From contig CAKQBM010000023.1 of NCBI GenBank assembly GCA_934216185.1, forward strand, positions 1 to 17,149: a DNA stretch of 17,149 nucleotides, read 5' to 3'. The notes under the pieces were generated by a model. That model made no database searches. It was not told the DNA's origin and saw nothing but the letters and a program-made list of their open reading frames with translations. Of the stretch, positions 1-6,549 are shown piece after piece. Each line of letters starts with the position of its first letter. Positions within the stretch are counted from its first letter, which is position 1. The DNA is from an uncultured Streptococcus sp. (GTDB lineage: Bacteria > Bacillota > Bacilli > Lactobacillales > Streptococcaceae). Both the position numbers and the translations under genes were made by a program.

Positions 1-32
1 GGTCTTAAGAAAGCTCGTAAAGCATCACAATT
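1..32 (+). repeat. attL core (direct repeat, copy 1 of 3)
   Basis: These 32 bp inside rpsI are identical to 8261-8292 and 10354-10385, which bounds where the integrase crossover can fall. To the right the copies at 1 and 8261 continue identically, while the copy at 10354 diverges. The true left limit cannot be seen because the window starts here. Confidence 0.85.
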
Positions 33-45
33 CTCAAAACGTTAA
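1..45 (+). CDS. rpsI: 3' end of rpsI, ribosomal protein S9 (partial)
   Basis: The window opens in frame inside the last 15 codons of rpsI. The translation GLKKARKASQFSKR followed by TAA is the conserved basic C-terminal tail of ribosomal protein S9, a 30S subunit protein whose tail reaches into the P site. The rest of the gene lies to the left of the window. The codons after about position 32 differ from the copy at 10354 although the protein is the same. This functional copy therefore probably ends in sequence brought in by the integrated element, which restores the reading frame, the stop codon and a terminator. Confidence 0.93.
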   Translation, partial: GLKKARKASQFSKR

Positions 46-69
46 TCAATACGATTATATCAACGTTTC

Positions 70-105
70 AAAGCACTCAAAAGTTTACCTTATGGGTGCT
101 TTTTT
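70..105 (+). terminator. rpsI terminator supplied by element 1
   Basis: The 9-bp stem AAAGCACTC (70-78) with GGGTGCTTT (94-102), containing one G-U pair, is followed by a run of T. It follows the rpsI stop by 25 bp. The loop contains AAAGTTTACCTT (80-91), which is identical to one of the candidate integrase arm repeats of element 2 (8391-8402). Confidence 0.8.
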
Positions 106-120
106 CTGTACTTTCTACAA

Positions 121-155
121 AAATTTGCCCTAAAATTTGCCCTAAAATTACCCTA
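121..155. repeat. Phased 12-bp repeats, candidate integrase arm sites (int side)
   Basis: AAATTTGCCCTA occurs at 121-132 and 133-144 and is followed by the degenerate AAATTACCCTA at 145-155, giving a 12-bp period. The last copy overlaps the int stop codon. The same 12-mer recurs twice in inverted orientation near the other end of the element (8091-8151) and I noticed it nowhere else. This placement is typical of arm-type sites bound by the N-terminal domain of tyrosine integrases. Confidence 0.6.
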
Positions 156-1373
156 CTTGTTTTTAAGATGTTGGTAGGCAACTTGTCCAGCAGATAAAGG
201 AACTATGTTTGAGGTATTAACATAAGTTTTAGTTGTAACGGTATCGCTATGAGTTAATGCTTCAGAAATGGCTTCTAAGCTCATTCCAGCCTTTTTAGCA
301 AGTGTCGCTCCTGTATGTCGTAATTTATGAGGTGTAGCATGTTTTAACTTTGGGTGTCTTCTTTTTACGGAGTTCATTTTGTTATTGAGATAATCAACGT
401 GTAGAGGGCTATTTACATTACCTTTCGTATCTATATAGGTAAAGACTAGTTGATCGGATGTTTGCATTATACCAAATTTCGCTAACTCATATTTCTGTTG
501 TTTTTTCCATTCTGAAAGAAGTGATACAAGGTAACTAGGAATTGAAAAAATCGTTTTCTTATTTCCTTTTGTTGACTTCACATTTTTATATTTGTCAAGT
601 GCATGCCTTAAGTCGATTTGAGCATTTGCCAAGTCTATGTTTTTCCAATGTAGAGCATAGGATTCTGATTTTCTATCGCTCAAAATAAAGGTTGTAAAGA
701 ATAGGACATAATCTTTTAGTGATAATTTATCGTTCTCTAAATCTTCTCTAAAAGCATCAAACCAATCTTGTAATTCTTCACTAGATAGATACAGGTCGTC
801 CTCATTTTTGGAGTCTTGGAGTTTTAGCTTTTTGGTAGCTTTAATTCGCTTAATTGTCTTGGATAATCGATTTGATTCTATGTACTCTAATTCCTCAGCC
901 CAATCGAAAATTGAGTTTACATAGCTTCGAATAACCTTGAAATTAGCATACTCTTCAGCTTTAGCAGTCATTAAGTTTAGTACGACTTGCTTATTCTGAT
1001 TCAGAAAATTGATTGAATAATTACCGAACATTGGTAAGATATGTTTTCTGAAAACAGTTTTAGTATTATCAATAGTAACCTGTGTTGGGGGTTTAGTTGT
1101 TGAAGTTGTTTGACCAGCTTTGTATGAATCCCACCAAATATTATTAAAGAACTCAGAGAATAGAATATCGCTAGTTTTAGAAAGTAGGATATCCTCACCA
1201 TTTTCAAGTTGATGTATCTTAGTTAAAATTTCTAGTTCAGCTTCTTTGGCCTCCTTTCTTGTTTTATAGCGTTTAACAAAGTGATTTCCTTTAATTCCCA
1301 TTTTAGATCGAATTTCTTTAGGTATATACACTTTAAGATTGTAAGTGTTACTATTTGTTTTTGTAACAGCCAT
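153..1373 (-). CDS. int: Site-specific tyrosine recombinase (integrase)
   Basis: This 406-residue phage/ICE-type integrase would insert and excise the element at rpsI. The catalytic set is visible (numbering from the chosen start): R234 in SDRKSES, a likely beta-hairpin Lys near 269 (STKGNKK), H349 and R352 in HKLRHT, H375 in THSDT and the nucleophile Y384 in TKTYVN. The first ~60 residues are a basic arm-binding region, and residues ~75-165 form a SAM-like core-binding domain. I chose ATG at 1371-1373 because AAAGGAG stands 7 nt before it; an upstream in-frame ATG (1404-1406) lacks a clear ribosome-binding site. It is the last gene of the operon, 41 nt after xis, and reads towards rpsI. The stop codon overlaps candidate arm repeats. 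Confidence 0.95.
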   Translation of the reverse strand: MAVTKTNSNTYNLKVYIPKEIRSKMGIKGNHFVKRYKTRKEAKEAELEILTKIHQLENGEDILLSKTSDILFSEFFNNIWWDSYKAGQTTSTTKPPTQVTIDNTKTVFRKHILPMFGNYSINFLNQNKQVVLNLMTAKAEEYANFKVIRSYVNSIFDWAEELEYIESNRLSKTIKRIKATKKLKLQDSKNEDDLYLSSEELQDWFDAFREDLENDKLSLKDYVLFFTTFILSDRKSESYALHWKNIDLANAQIDLRHALDKYKNVKSTKGNKKTIFSIPSYLVSLLSEWKKQQKYELAKFGIMQTSDQLVFTYIDTKGNVNSPLHVDYLNNKMNSVKRRHPKLKHATPHKLRHTGATLAKKAGMSLEAISEALTHSDTVTTKTYVNTSNIVPLSAGQVAYQHLKNK

Positions 1374-1414
1374 GATGTTCTCCTTTAACGAGTCAGGATA
1401 TATCATTAGAGATA

Positions 1415-1684
1415 TTATAGCATAGCTTTTCTACAAAGCCACTTATCAATCTCGTTTTTATTGAATCGGACAGTCTTACCAATTTTAATAACGGGTAGCC
1501 CCTTTTGTATCCAGCCATCTAATGTATTGTTAGATATCCCTAGATATTTGCATGTTTGCCCCTTGTTAAGGTAAGGACTATCTAAACCTAAATCTTCTTT
1601 GAAATGAGAAATTTCATTTTGTAAGAGATTAGTAATCATCGACTGTATTTCTTGAACTTGTTCTGTTGGTAGAATAACTTGCAT
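1415..1684 (-). CDS. xis: Excisionase-like winged HTH protein
   Basis: This 89-residue protein has a MerR/HTH_17-type winged helix-turn-helix at residues ~38-83 (YLNKGQTCKYLGISNNTLDGW, then IKIGKTVRFNKNEIDKW). This is the form of recombination directionality factors beside integrases; by family it would bend att DNA and favour excision. The first ~35 residues are an amphipathic N-terminal extension of unknown role. Only 7 bp separate it from the rep stop codon, and its ribosome-binding site (AAGGAG then AAGGA) overlaps the last codons of rep, so the two genes are probably translationally coupled. Int follows after 41 nt. The role is inferred from fold and position. Confidence 0.85.
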   Translation of the reverse strand: MQVILPTEQVQEIQSMITNLLQNEISHFKEDLGLDSPYLNKGQTCKYLGISNNTLDGWIQKGLPVIKIGKTVRFNKNEIDKWLCRKAML

Positions 1685-1691
1685 TTTTTCC

Positions 1692-2486
1692 TTACTCCTT
1701 ACTTAATTTTATTTTTTTGTATTTGACTTTATTGTCAATTAAGTGTCCTTTTCGAAATACTTTGCTAATATAGTTGCTTTCATATAGGATATCTTCATTC
1801 TTAACAAGGTTATCTAAGGATTCACTTGTAAATAATTTTATTTCTTCAGGCTTTTGTAAATTACGAGAAGAATAAAAAGCCTTCTTTCCTAGACTCTCTA
1901 ATAATTCCTGTCCTATGCCTTTTTCCATATATTTTGCAACATAACGACCAGCATTAGAAGAATCATCTAACTTATTTAGTTTGTTTATCCGAACTGCACC
2001 TAACCCCCAAATTGTTAGTAATTCTTTATGAGGGATAAAAGGAAATGAAAAAAGGAGAATGTGTGCATGCCACGCTCCCCTTTTTTGTCGTTCTAATACT
2101 GCAATATATTTAATAAGTCTTTTTTTGGAATGGTATATGTGATAGTTTAAACGTTTAATAAATTTATCAAAAAGTAAATTAAACTCATATCTGTTTTGTA
2201 TATTTTCTTTGGTTGTAAGGGTAAGGAAACTAGTTCTGTCATCAAAATTTGTATCTATTAGGCGTTGAAGTTTCCATTTAGAATTTTTACGAGTGTTAGA
2301 AATTCTTTTTATTCGTTCATCTTGTTCAGCAGTTGTGAGTTCTTCAAAAGTTCTACGTTTCTTCTTTTCTTTTAGTGAAATGTGTTCTTCATCAATTTGA
2401 GTAGTATCATTTGAAAAAATTGGAGATTCGTATTCCCATATTTCAAGGTACGAAGAAGTTCGGATAATTTTGCGATTGTAACTCAC
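1692..2486 (-). CDS. HUH-type rolling-circle replication initiator / putative relaxase
   Basis: This 264-residue protein has the three signatures of HUH single-strand endonucleases in order: motif 1 FLTLTTKE (87-94), the metal-binding HUH motif H140-A-H142 in GAWHAHILLF, and the tyrosine motif RYVAKY (Y182 and Y186, separated by VAK). The family nicks one strand, stays covalently bound through the tyrosine, and starts rolling-circle replication or conjugative transfer. The pattern is closer to plasmid/inovirus G2P-type Rep proteins than to MobV/MobQ/MobT relaxases. Such Reps have been proposed as non-canonical relaxases in streptococcal mobilizable elements. The start is GTG (2484-2486) with GGAG 8 nt upstream. 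No helicase domain is present, so host PcrA would be needed. The upstream 170-bp gap holds the structured block at 2535-2652, its likely target. Confidence 0.85.
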   Translation of the reverse strand: MSYNRKIIRTSSYLEIWEYESPIFSNDTTQIDEEHISLKEKKKRRTFEELTTAEQDERIKRISNTRKNSKWKLQRLIDTNFDDRTSFLTLTTKENIQNRYEFNLLFDKFIKRLNYHIYHSKKRLIKYIAVLERQKRGAWHAHILLFSFPFIPHKELLTIWGLGAVRINKLNKLDDSSNAGRYVAKYMEKGIGQELLESLGKKAFYSSRNLQKPEEIKLFTSESLDNLVKNEDILYESNYISKVFRKGHLIDNKVKYKKIKLSKE

Positions 2487-2534
2487 AAAATCATCTCCTT
2501 TTCTCGTAATGTTTGCTTATATAATAAATAAACT

Positions 2535-2652
2535 AGGAGAAGCAAAGCTCCTCCATACTTCTATCATGTGTTTCTAAGCATCGCTCTGCTAAACACGCTT
2601 CCAGCTTGCCGACTTCCAGTCGGCAGTTTCGCTTAGTCACATGATGAGAAGT
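2535..2652. other. Highly structured region, candidate nick site (dso/oriT) or leader RNA of rep
   Basis: A long stem pairs ACTTCTATCATGTG (2557-2570) with 2638-2652: 14 bp with one bulged G at 2646. Inside it CTAAGC (2574-2579) pairs with GCTTAG (2631-2636), and TGCCGACT/AGTCGGCA (2607-2614/2618-2625) forms a perfect 8-bp hairpin with a 3-nt loop. A competing hairpin joins GTGTTT (2568-2573) with AAACAC (2591-2596). CTTCCAG occurs twice (2598-2604 and 2613-2619). A separate AGGAG/CTCCT hairpin is at 2535-2552. The block is visibly more GC-rich than its surroundings and lies directly upstream of rep, the expected place for a rolling-circle origin. Confidence 0.6.
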
Positions 2653-2657
2653 AGTAG

Positions 2658-3431
2658 TTAAATTTGAGGTTTAGGTAATTGTTTTAATGTTTGGTCTGTA
2701 GCCCAGTCAGTTGAAATGATTTCAAGATGTCCTTGGTCATAAACGAGCAAATCTCCGTTACCAATAAATTGATATTTATTATCTTTGCCAATATATAATG
2801 AAAAAGTATCTATACCAATAACATTTTTAGAAATATCGATAGATTCTTTAGGGGTATGTCCAACAATTTGTTTAGGGTAGTTGTTATTAGGAATTAGCTC
2901 TAGTTCTCTAAAATGAGCCCATAAAGGAGAACCAGCCATATCTCCTCCTCCACGCATATATCCTACTGCATTAGCAAGGATTTCTAATTCTTCTTCATAT
3001 TCTTCAGTAAAAGGTTTAAAGTGCCATTCTTTTGGGTCAAATAGCAAATTGAAACCAGCATGGCTAACTAAATAATCATCTAGTTGATAAGCTACTTGTA
3101 AATTCAAATCTTGTAATAATTGTTGAACTGCGAAAAAGACCTCTAGATTTTGAATTGAGAAAGGAACTTGTTCTCCAAGTAAATAATAAACATCGTGATT
3201 GCCCATAAGGTTAATAACTTCTATTGAATTTAATTCTTTTTCTATTTTCCAATCGTATAGAAAAGTGAGATCTTTGGCATATAGTTGGATATTGTTAGTT
3301 TGTCCATGTAAATCAACATAATCACCAAGAAAAATGATTCTTTTAATATTATGTGTTTGTATAATCTTGTCAACAATGGGTAAAATTAGTTGAGATTTTA
3401 AATGTAAGTCGCCAATTAATAATGTCTTCAT
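2658..3431 (-). CDS. Calcineurin-like metallophosphoesterase (257 aa)
   Basis: All metal-ligand motifs of the family are present: D8-x-H10 (GDLH), GDYVD (36-40), GNHD (77-80), H124 in VSHAG and H192 in GHTP. This is the layout of PPP-like phosphatases and ApaH/PrpE-type nucleotide hydrolases. The substrate cannot be told from sequence (phosphoprotein, dinucleoside polyphosphate or nucleic acid end). There is no signal peptide, so it is cytoplasmic. It has a good ribosome-binding site (GAGGGG, 8 nt before ATG). It lies 84 nt after a second, divergent metallophosphoesterase and upstream of the structured region and rep. Metallophosphoesterases are not part of the standard ICE/IME toolkit, so it may be cargo. 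Confidence 0.85.
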   Translation of the reverse strand: MKTLLIGDLHLKSQLILPIVDKIIQTHNIKRIIFLGDYVDLHGQTNNIQLYAKDLTFLYDWKIEKELNSIEVINLMGNHDVYYLLGEQVPFSIQNLEVFFAVQQLLQDLNLQVAYQLDDYLVSHAGFNLLFDPKEWHFKPFTEEYEEELEILANAVGYMRGGGDMAGSPLWAHFRELELIPNNNYPKQIVGHTPKESIDISKNVIGIDTFSLYIGKDNKYQFIGNGDLLVYDQGHLEIISTDWATDQTLKQLPKPQI

Positions 3432-3515
3432 ATAGATTCCCCTCTTTATTTTTGTTATTAGTATAAGAATAGAATTAAGTTTGCTAAAATTTTTATGTAA
3501 TAGAGAAGTATTTTT

Positions 3516-4244
3516 TTAATATTGATAGGATTTTGTAACTGTATCATAGCAGATAACAGGTATTGTTTTGCTATTCTTTACATCTCCATCGATAAAGTAA
3601 TGACTTTTACTATCATGGTAAATCTTACCTTGGTAAGTTTTATCTTTAGCTACTTCCCAAGAAGCAACATGACCAGAAACAATATCTTTTAAAAATCCAC
3701 CAGTGGTAAGAGGAAATTTATTTGTAAACATCTCTGAACTCGTTAGCTCTTTCCAAAGCTTGCCAGCTTCTTCATAAATGCCAGCATGAACAAAAATTTG
3801 GGTATCAGTTTCATAATAGCGTTTATCCCTATATCGTTTTTTAAACCAGTTTATGAATGAGTTGAACTTGATATTATTTTTAATTTCATTTCTAACACCT
3901 GTTTCAAAGTTGTTAGGATTCAATTTTAAAATATAGTCCAATTCCTCTAGAGAGAAGAAACTCTCTATTGTTTCTGGAAATGCAGAAGCAGTAGGCTTAT
4001 TTAAAATCAACCAATCATAAAACCATTCTTCATGATTTCCCAAAAGCGTAATAATTTGTTTTGGATAAATCTTTTCAAGTTCAATTATTTTGGAAATAAC
4101 TTGAAAAGATTGAAGCCCATTGTCAATATAGTCTCCAATTAGAATAAGACGATTATTTTTATCAGATAAATCTACTTTACTGAGAGCGCATAAGAACTCA
4201 TCTAGGTAACCGTGTATATCAGATATTGCAAAAAGTTTAGCCAT
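3516..4244 (-). CDS. Second calcineurin-like metallophosphoesterase (242 aa)
   Basis: The metal-binding motifs are complete: SDIHG (8-12), GDYIDNG (37-43), GNHEEW (69-74), VHAG (152-155) and SGHVA (190-194). The order and spacing follow the PPP/ApaH/PrpE type. Outside the motifs it differs strongly from the neighbouring 257-aa enzyme, including a charged insert around 115-145 rich in K, N and R. It is therefore a distinct family member rather than a recent duplicate. I chose ATG at 4242-4244 with GGTGAT upstream; a GTG at 4254-4256 would add four residues but has no ribosome-binding site. It follows the HelP-like gene by 16 nt, so the two are co-transcribed. The substrate is unknown. Confidence 0.85.
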   Translation of the reverse strand: MAKLFAISDIHGYLDEFLCALSKVDLSDKNNRLILIGDYIDNGLQSFQVISKIIELEKIYPKQIITLLGNHEEWFYDWLILNKPTASAFPETIESFFSLEELDYILKLNPNNFETGVRNEIKNNIKFNSFINWFKKRYRDKRYYETDTQIFVHAGIYEEAGKLWKELTSSEMFTNKFPLTTGGFLKDIVSGHVASWEVAKDKTYQGKIYHDSKSHYFIDGDVKNSKTIPVICYDTVTKSYQY

Positions 4245-4260
4245 AAATAGTATCACCGAA

Positions 4261-4575
4261 TTATTTAGAAATAGGGACTACATCGTTACAAGAAAACCAT
4301 AAATTTCCGTTAAATTGTCCAACTGTTAAATTAGATAATTTAATGGGGCATGTTTTTTTATCTGATAATAATTGAGGAGTAGCCGTAGGAGATAACGTAT
4401 TAACTTTTATCTGGATCATTTCCATAAAGAAATCAGAATCCTCGTCTTGAATTGAAACATTAAGACGTAGTGCTACAGGTTTATTTGTTTCTCTGTCTAG
4501 AACTTCTGTATATCCTTTTACTGCCACGAATTTATTTCCTAATAATTCTGGTTTAAGAAAATCGTTAATTTTCAT
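4261..4575 (-). CDS. Small HelP/DUF961-like protein (tentative)
   Basis: This is a 104-residue soluble protein with alternating beta-rich segments. The stretch EMIQIKVN (52-59) and the C-terminal part (PIKLSNLTVGQFNGNLWFSCNDVVPI) resemble my memory of DUF961 proteins such as Tn916 Orf22/23 and ICEBs1 HelP, which have MIQVxIP and an ending like FxGxxxWyIxADdIv. In ICEBs1, HelP helps PcrA unwind DNA during rolling-circle replication. The position beside the FtsK/TcpA-type gene matches that family's usual neighbourhood. It is shorter than typical members and the match is made by eye, so the assignment is provisional. An alternative is an unrelated small OB-fold protein. The upstream gap holds two perfect inverted repeats. 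Confidence 0.5.
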   Translation of the reverse strand: MKINDFLKPELLGNKFVAVKGYTEVLDRETNKPVALRLNVSIQDEDSDFFMEMIQIKVNTLSPTATPQLLSDKKTCPIKLSNLTVGQFNGNLWFSCNDVVPISK

Positions 4576-4596
4576 ATAATACCTCGTTTCTTTTTG

Positions 4597-4614
4597 TCAT
4601 CGCTTAAGCGATGA
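4597..4614. repeat. Perfect 18-bp palindrome
   Basis: TCATCGCTTAAGCGATGA reads the same on both strands. No T-run follows on either side, so it is not an ordinary terminator. It lies in the leader of the HelP-like gene, directly before its ribosome-binding site. It may be an operator, an RNA hairpin affecting translation, or part of an origin. Confidence 0.65.
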
Positions 4615-4616
4615 GG

Positions 4617-4666
4617 AATAGATATTTTTGCTGAAAATCTATTGAATTTAAGCAAAAATATCTATT
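4617..4666. repeat. Perfect 16-bp inverted repeat with 18-nt loop
   Basis: AATAGATATTTTTGCT (4617-4632) is exactly complementary to AGCAAAAATATCTATT (4651-4666). It starts 4 bp after the FtsK-like gene's stop codon and ends 2 bp before the palindrome at 4597-4614. No T-tract follows in either direction. It could be a single-strand origin, an mRNA processing or stability hairpin, or a weak attenuator between the ATPase and downstream genes. Confidence 0.65.
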
Positions 4667-4670
4667 GAAA

Positions 4671-5990
4671 TTATTTTGACTTTGTTATGTATAATTGTAG
4701 TTCTTTTATAAAATCGAATTGCGTTGTATCAAGATAAGGACTTTCCCAATATTGAGCTTTTTCTTTCCCTGAGCCCTGCATATAAAGATATCCTGCTCCT
4801 TTTTCTTCAATAGATTTAAACTTATCAGGAGTAGCTGTGCCAAATACCATGCGGTATCCCTCTATTGAGTTTTCTCCTAAAGCTATTCTCAGTCCTAAAT
4901 TATCTCTAAGATCAGTGTTTAGAGTTTCAGCTCTCATTTGTTGAGCAGATATAAGAATAAATACTCCTGCTTGTCGGCCTAGTAGGATAATTTGTTTGAT
5001 ACCGTCCATTACTTCGGTGATAACTTCTTTAGATTTTTTATCTGTTGCTGAAGCTTGAAATGCTCCCATTTCATCAAATATAAGCCATATTGGTTTAAAT
5101 CCATGATCGGCAAAATTTGAACCGTAATGAAAGTTATCACGCATGGCTTGATATCGTTCCTGCATTTGTTCAACTACCAAACGTACAATACGAGCAATAT
5201 TATTGGGAGTTGTAGCTACATATTTATCGCTTAAATAATGAGATAAACTGCCTAAATCACTGTTCTTGGGATCTGCAATATATAGTGTTGAGTTTCTTTT
5301 AAGAAGTTCAATAATTAAGAAAGATATAAATATAGATTTTCCACTACCTGTACCACCTGAAACTAAAATATGAGGACATTTTATAGGGTTATAAGTTATA
5401 TCATATCCTAAGTCTATATCAAGACTATCTATCTCTTTCTTATGATTATGAGGTGATAATATTAGTCTATCAGGTTTCTTGTAATAAAAGTGATATTCCA
5501 CAATATTAGGATGAGTAATTTTTTCTTCTAGTTCAAGTTCGAGAACTCCAGCTAATACATCATCGAGTGTCTGAACCTTTTTACTAAATTCGTCACCTCT
5601 GATAAGCGCTTTAATGACAATACGACCGTTTTGATTATCTAATTCATATTTTAAAATCGCACTTCTAATAATTTTTTCGTAACCTGAATTATCCTTTTCC
5701 GAAGTGTAGAGATGATTTGTATATAAAACAAATAGTAAGCTTTCCCTGATAATTAAATCAAAATCTAGTTCGTATCTAAAACCTTTTAATTTATTATTTA
5801 TTTTATAGATTGCTAGAATACCAAAGACAATACATAAGATTTGAATAAAAGCAGGAGCTCTAATACTTACTATTAAACCTAATAAAGAAAAGATAGAAAA
5901 GACAATTATTATCAGATGTAACCATTTTAAACGTGAACTTGTAATAAAATAATTTCTTTTTAAGTTAGCTTCTTTTTTTAGTTTAAACAT
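4671..5990 (-). CDS. FtsK/SpoIIIE-type membrane ATPase, TcpA-like coupling protein
   Basis: The chosen product is 439 residues. Two N-terminal membrane segments (~22-43 and ~46-64) are followed by a linker and an FtsK-type motor domain: Walker A GGTGSGKS (212-219), Walker B LIFDE (303-307), then LLGRQAGVFILISAQQMRAE (~336-355). The membrane anchor and single motor match TcpA-type coupling proteins, which pump DNA to a conjugation pore; the family also includes chromosome translocases. There is no C-terminal gamma domain, arguing against host FtsK. I chose ATG at 5988-5990, preceded by AAAAGGA at 9 nt. The longer reading frame to 6143 overlaps the RHH gene and has no hydrophobic start. It is the strongest hint that the element transfers between cells. 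Confidence 0.88.
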   Translation of the reverse strand: MFKLKKEANLKRNYFITSSRLKWLHLIIIVFSIFSLLGLIVSIRAPAFIQILCIVFGILAIYKINNKLKGFRYELDFDLIIRESLLFVLYTNHLYTSEKDNSGYEKIIRSAILKYELDNQNGRIVIKALIRGDEFSKKVQTLDDVLAGVLELELEEKITHPNIVEYHFYYKKPDRLILSPHNHKKEIDSLDIDLGYDITYNPIKCPHILVSGGTGSGKSIFISFLIIELLKRNSTLYIADPKNSDLGSLSHYLSDKYVATTPNNIARIVRLVVEQMQERYQAMRDNFHYGSNFADHGFKPIWLIFDEMGAFQASATDKKSKEVITEVMDGIKQIILLGRQAGVFILISAQQMRAETLNTDLRDNLGLRIALGENSIEGYRMVFGTATPDKFKSIEEKGAGYLYMQGSGKEKAQYWESPYLDTTQFDFIKELQLYITKSK

Positions 5991-6043
5991 AAACAACCAT
6001 CCTTTTTGAGTAGTAATACAACTATACAATTGTTTATATAGAG

Positions 6044-6068
6044 AACCTAAGCAAATTCTGCTTAGGTT
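6044..6068. repeat. Perfect 10-bp hairpin at a gene end
   Basis: AACCTAAGCA (6044-6053) pairs with TGCTTAGGTT (6059-6068) across a 5-nt loop. It overlaps the stop codon of the tandem-RHH gene and lies 54 bp before the FtsK-like start. No T-run follows on the minus strand, so it is probably a processing or stability hairpin or a protein-binding site rather than a terminator. Confidence 0.6.
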
Positions 6069-6537
6069 ATTGTTGTGTCTTCCAATAGGAATATACAACA
6101 AGCTTAATGATGTAACTAAGCCTTGGTAATCTAGTAGCACCATCTTCTTTCATTAAATGATATCGAAATTCATCAAGACCATTTAGAACATTTTCATCTA
6201 AATAGAGTCTAGGAGTTACGGATGTTTCTAGGCTAGGATTGACATTTTTGATATCTTTTTCCATTTCTTGACGTAATTTTTGCCATTCATCAATAGAGTA
6301 ATGTTTTGTATTTCTATATGATTCTTCAATGACACTTCCGATAGAAGCTTTTAAAACGATATTGAAAGAAACACCATTTAATTCATCGTAATGATTTGAT
6401 AGAAGTGTTTGTTCTAATGTACTTAGAAAATTATTCTGACTTAGTTCTTTAATTTTACGTTCTTTATTTTGAATAAGCTCATCTATCCATATTTTGGCTT
6501 CATATGCAAGACGAACACTTTTATATACTCTGACCAC
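6067..6537 (-). CDS. Putative tandem ribbon-helix-helix DNA-binding protein
   Basis: This 156-residue protein is not from a family I can name. Two halves show a similar layout: a short strand then a helix (VYKSVRLAYEAKIWIDELI, ~4-22, and TPRLYLDENVLNGLDEFRYH, ~108-127), each followed by a second helix (SFNIVLKASIGSVIEESY and LPRLSYIIKLVVYSYW). This is the pattern of RHH proteins, so one chain may form a pseudo-dimer. The start is GTG (6535-6537) close to a strong AAGGAGG that overlaps the end of the preceding gene (12-nt gap), implying coupling. RHH proteins often serve as relaxosome accessory factors or autorepressors; either role would fit, since no other regulator is visible in the element. 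Confidence 0.6.
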   Translation of the reverse strand: MVRVYKSVRLAYEAKIWIDELIQNKERKIKELSQNNFLSTLEQTLLSNHYDELNGVSFNIVLKASIGSVIEESYRNTKHYSIDEWQKLRQEMEKDIKNVNPSLETSVTPRLYLDENVLNGLDEFRYHLMKEDGATRLPRLSYIIKLVVYSYWKTQQ

Positions 6538-6549
6538 AAATCCTCCTTT

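Noticed and set aside
1692..5990. Gram-positive filamentous phage (inovirus) idea, from a G2P-like Rep plus an FtsK/Zot-like ATPase
   Set aside because: No small hydrophobic coat-protein genes or other virion genes are present, and the ATPase looks like FtsK/TcpA. A mobilizable element explains the content better.
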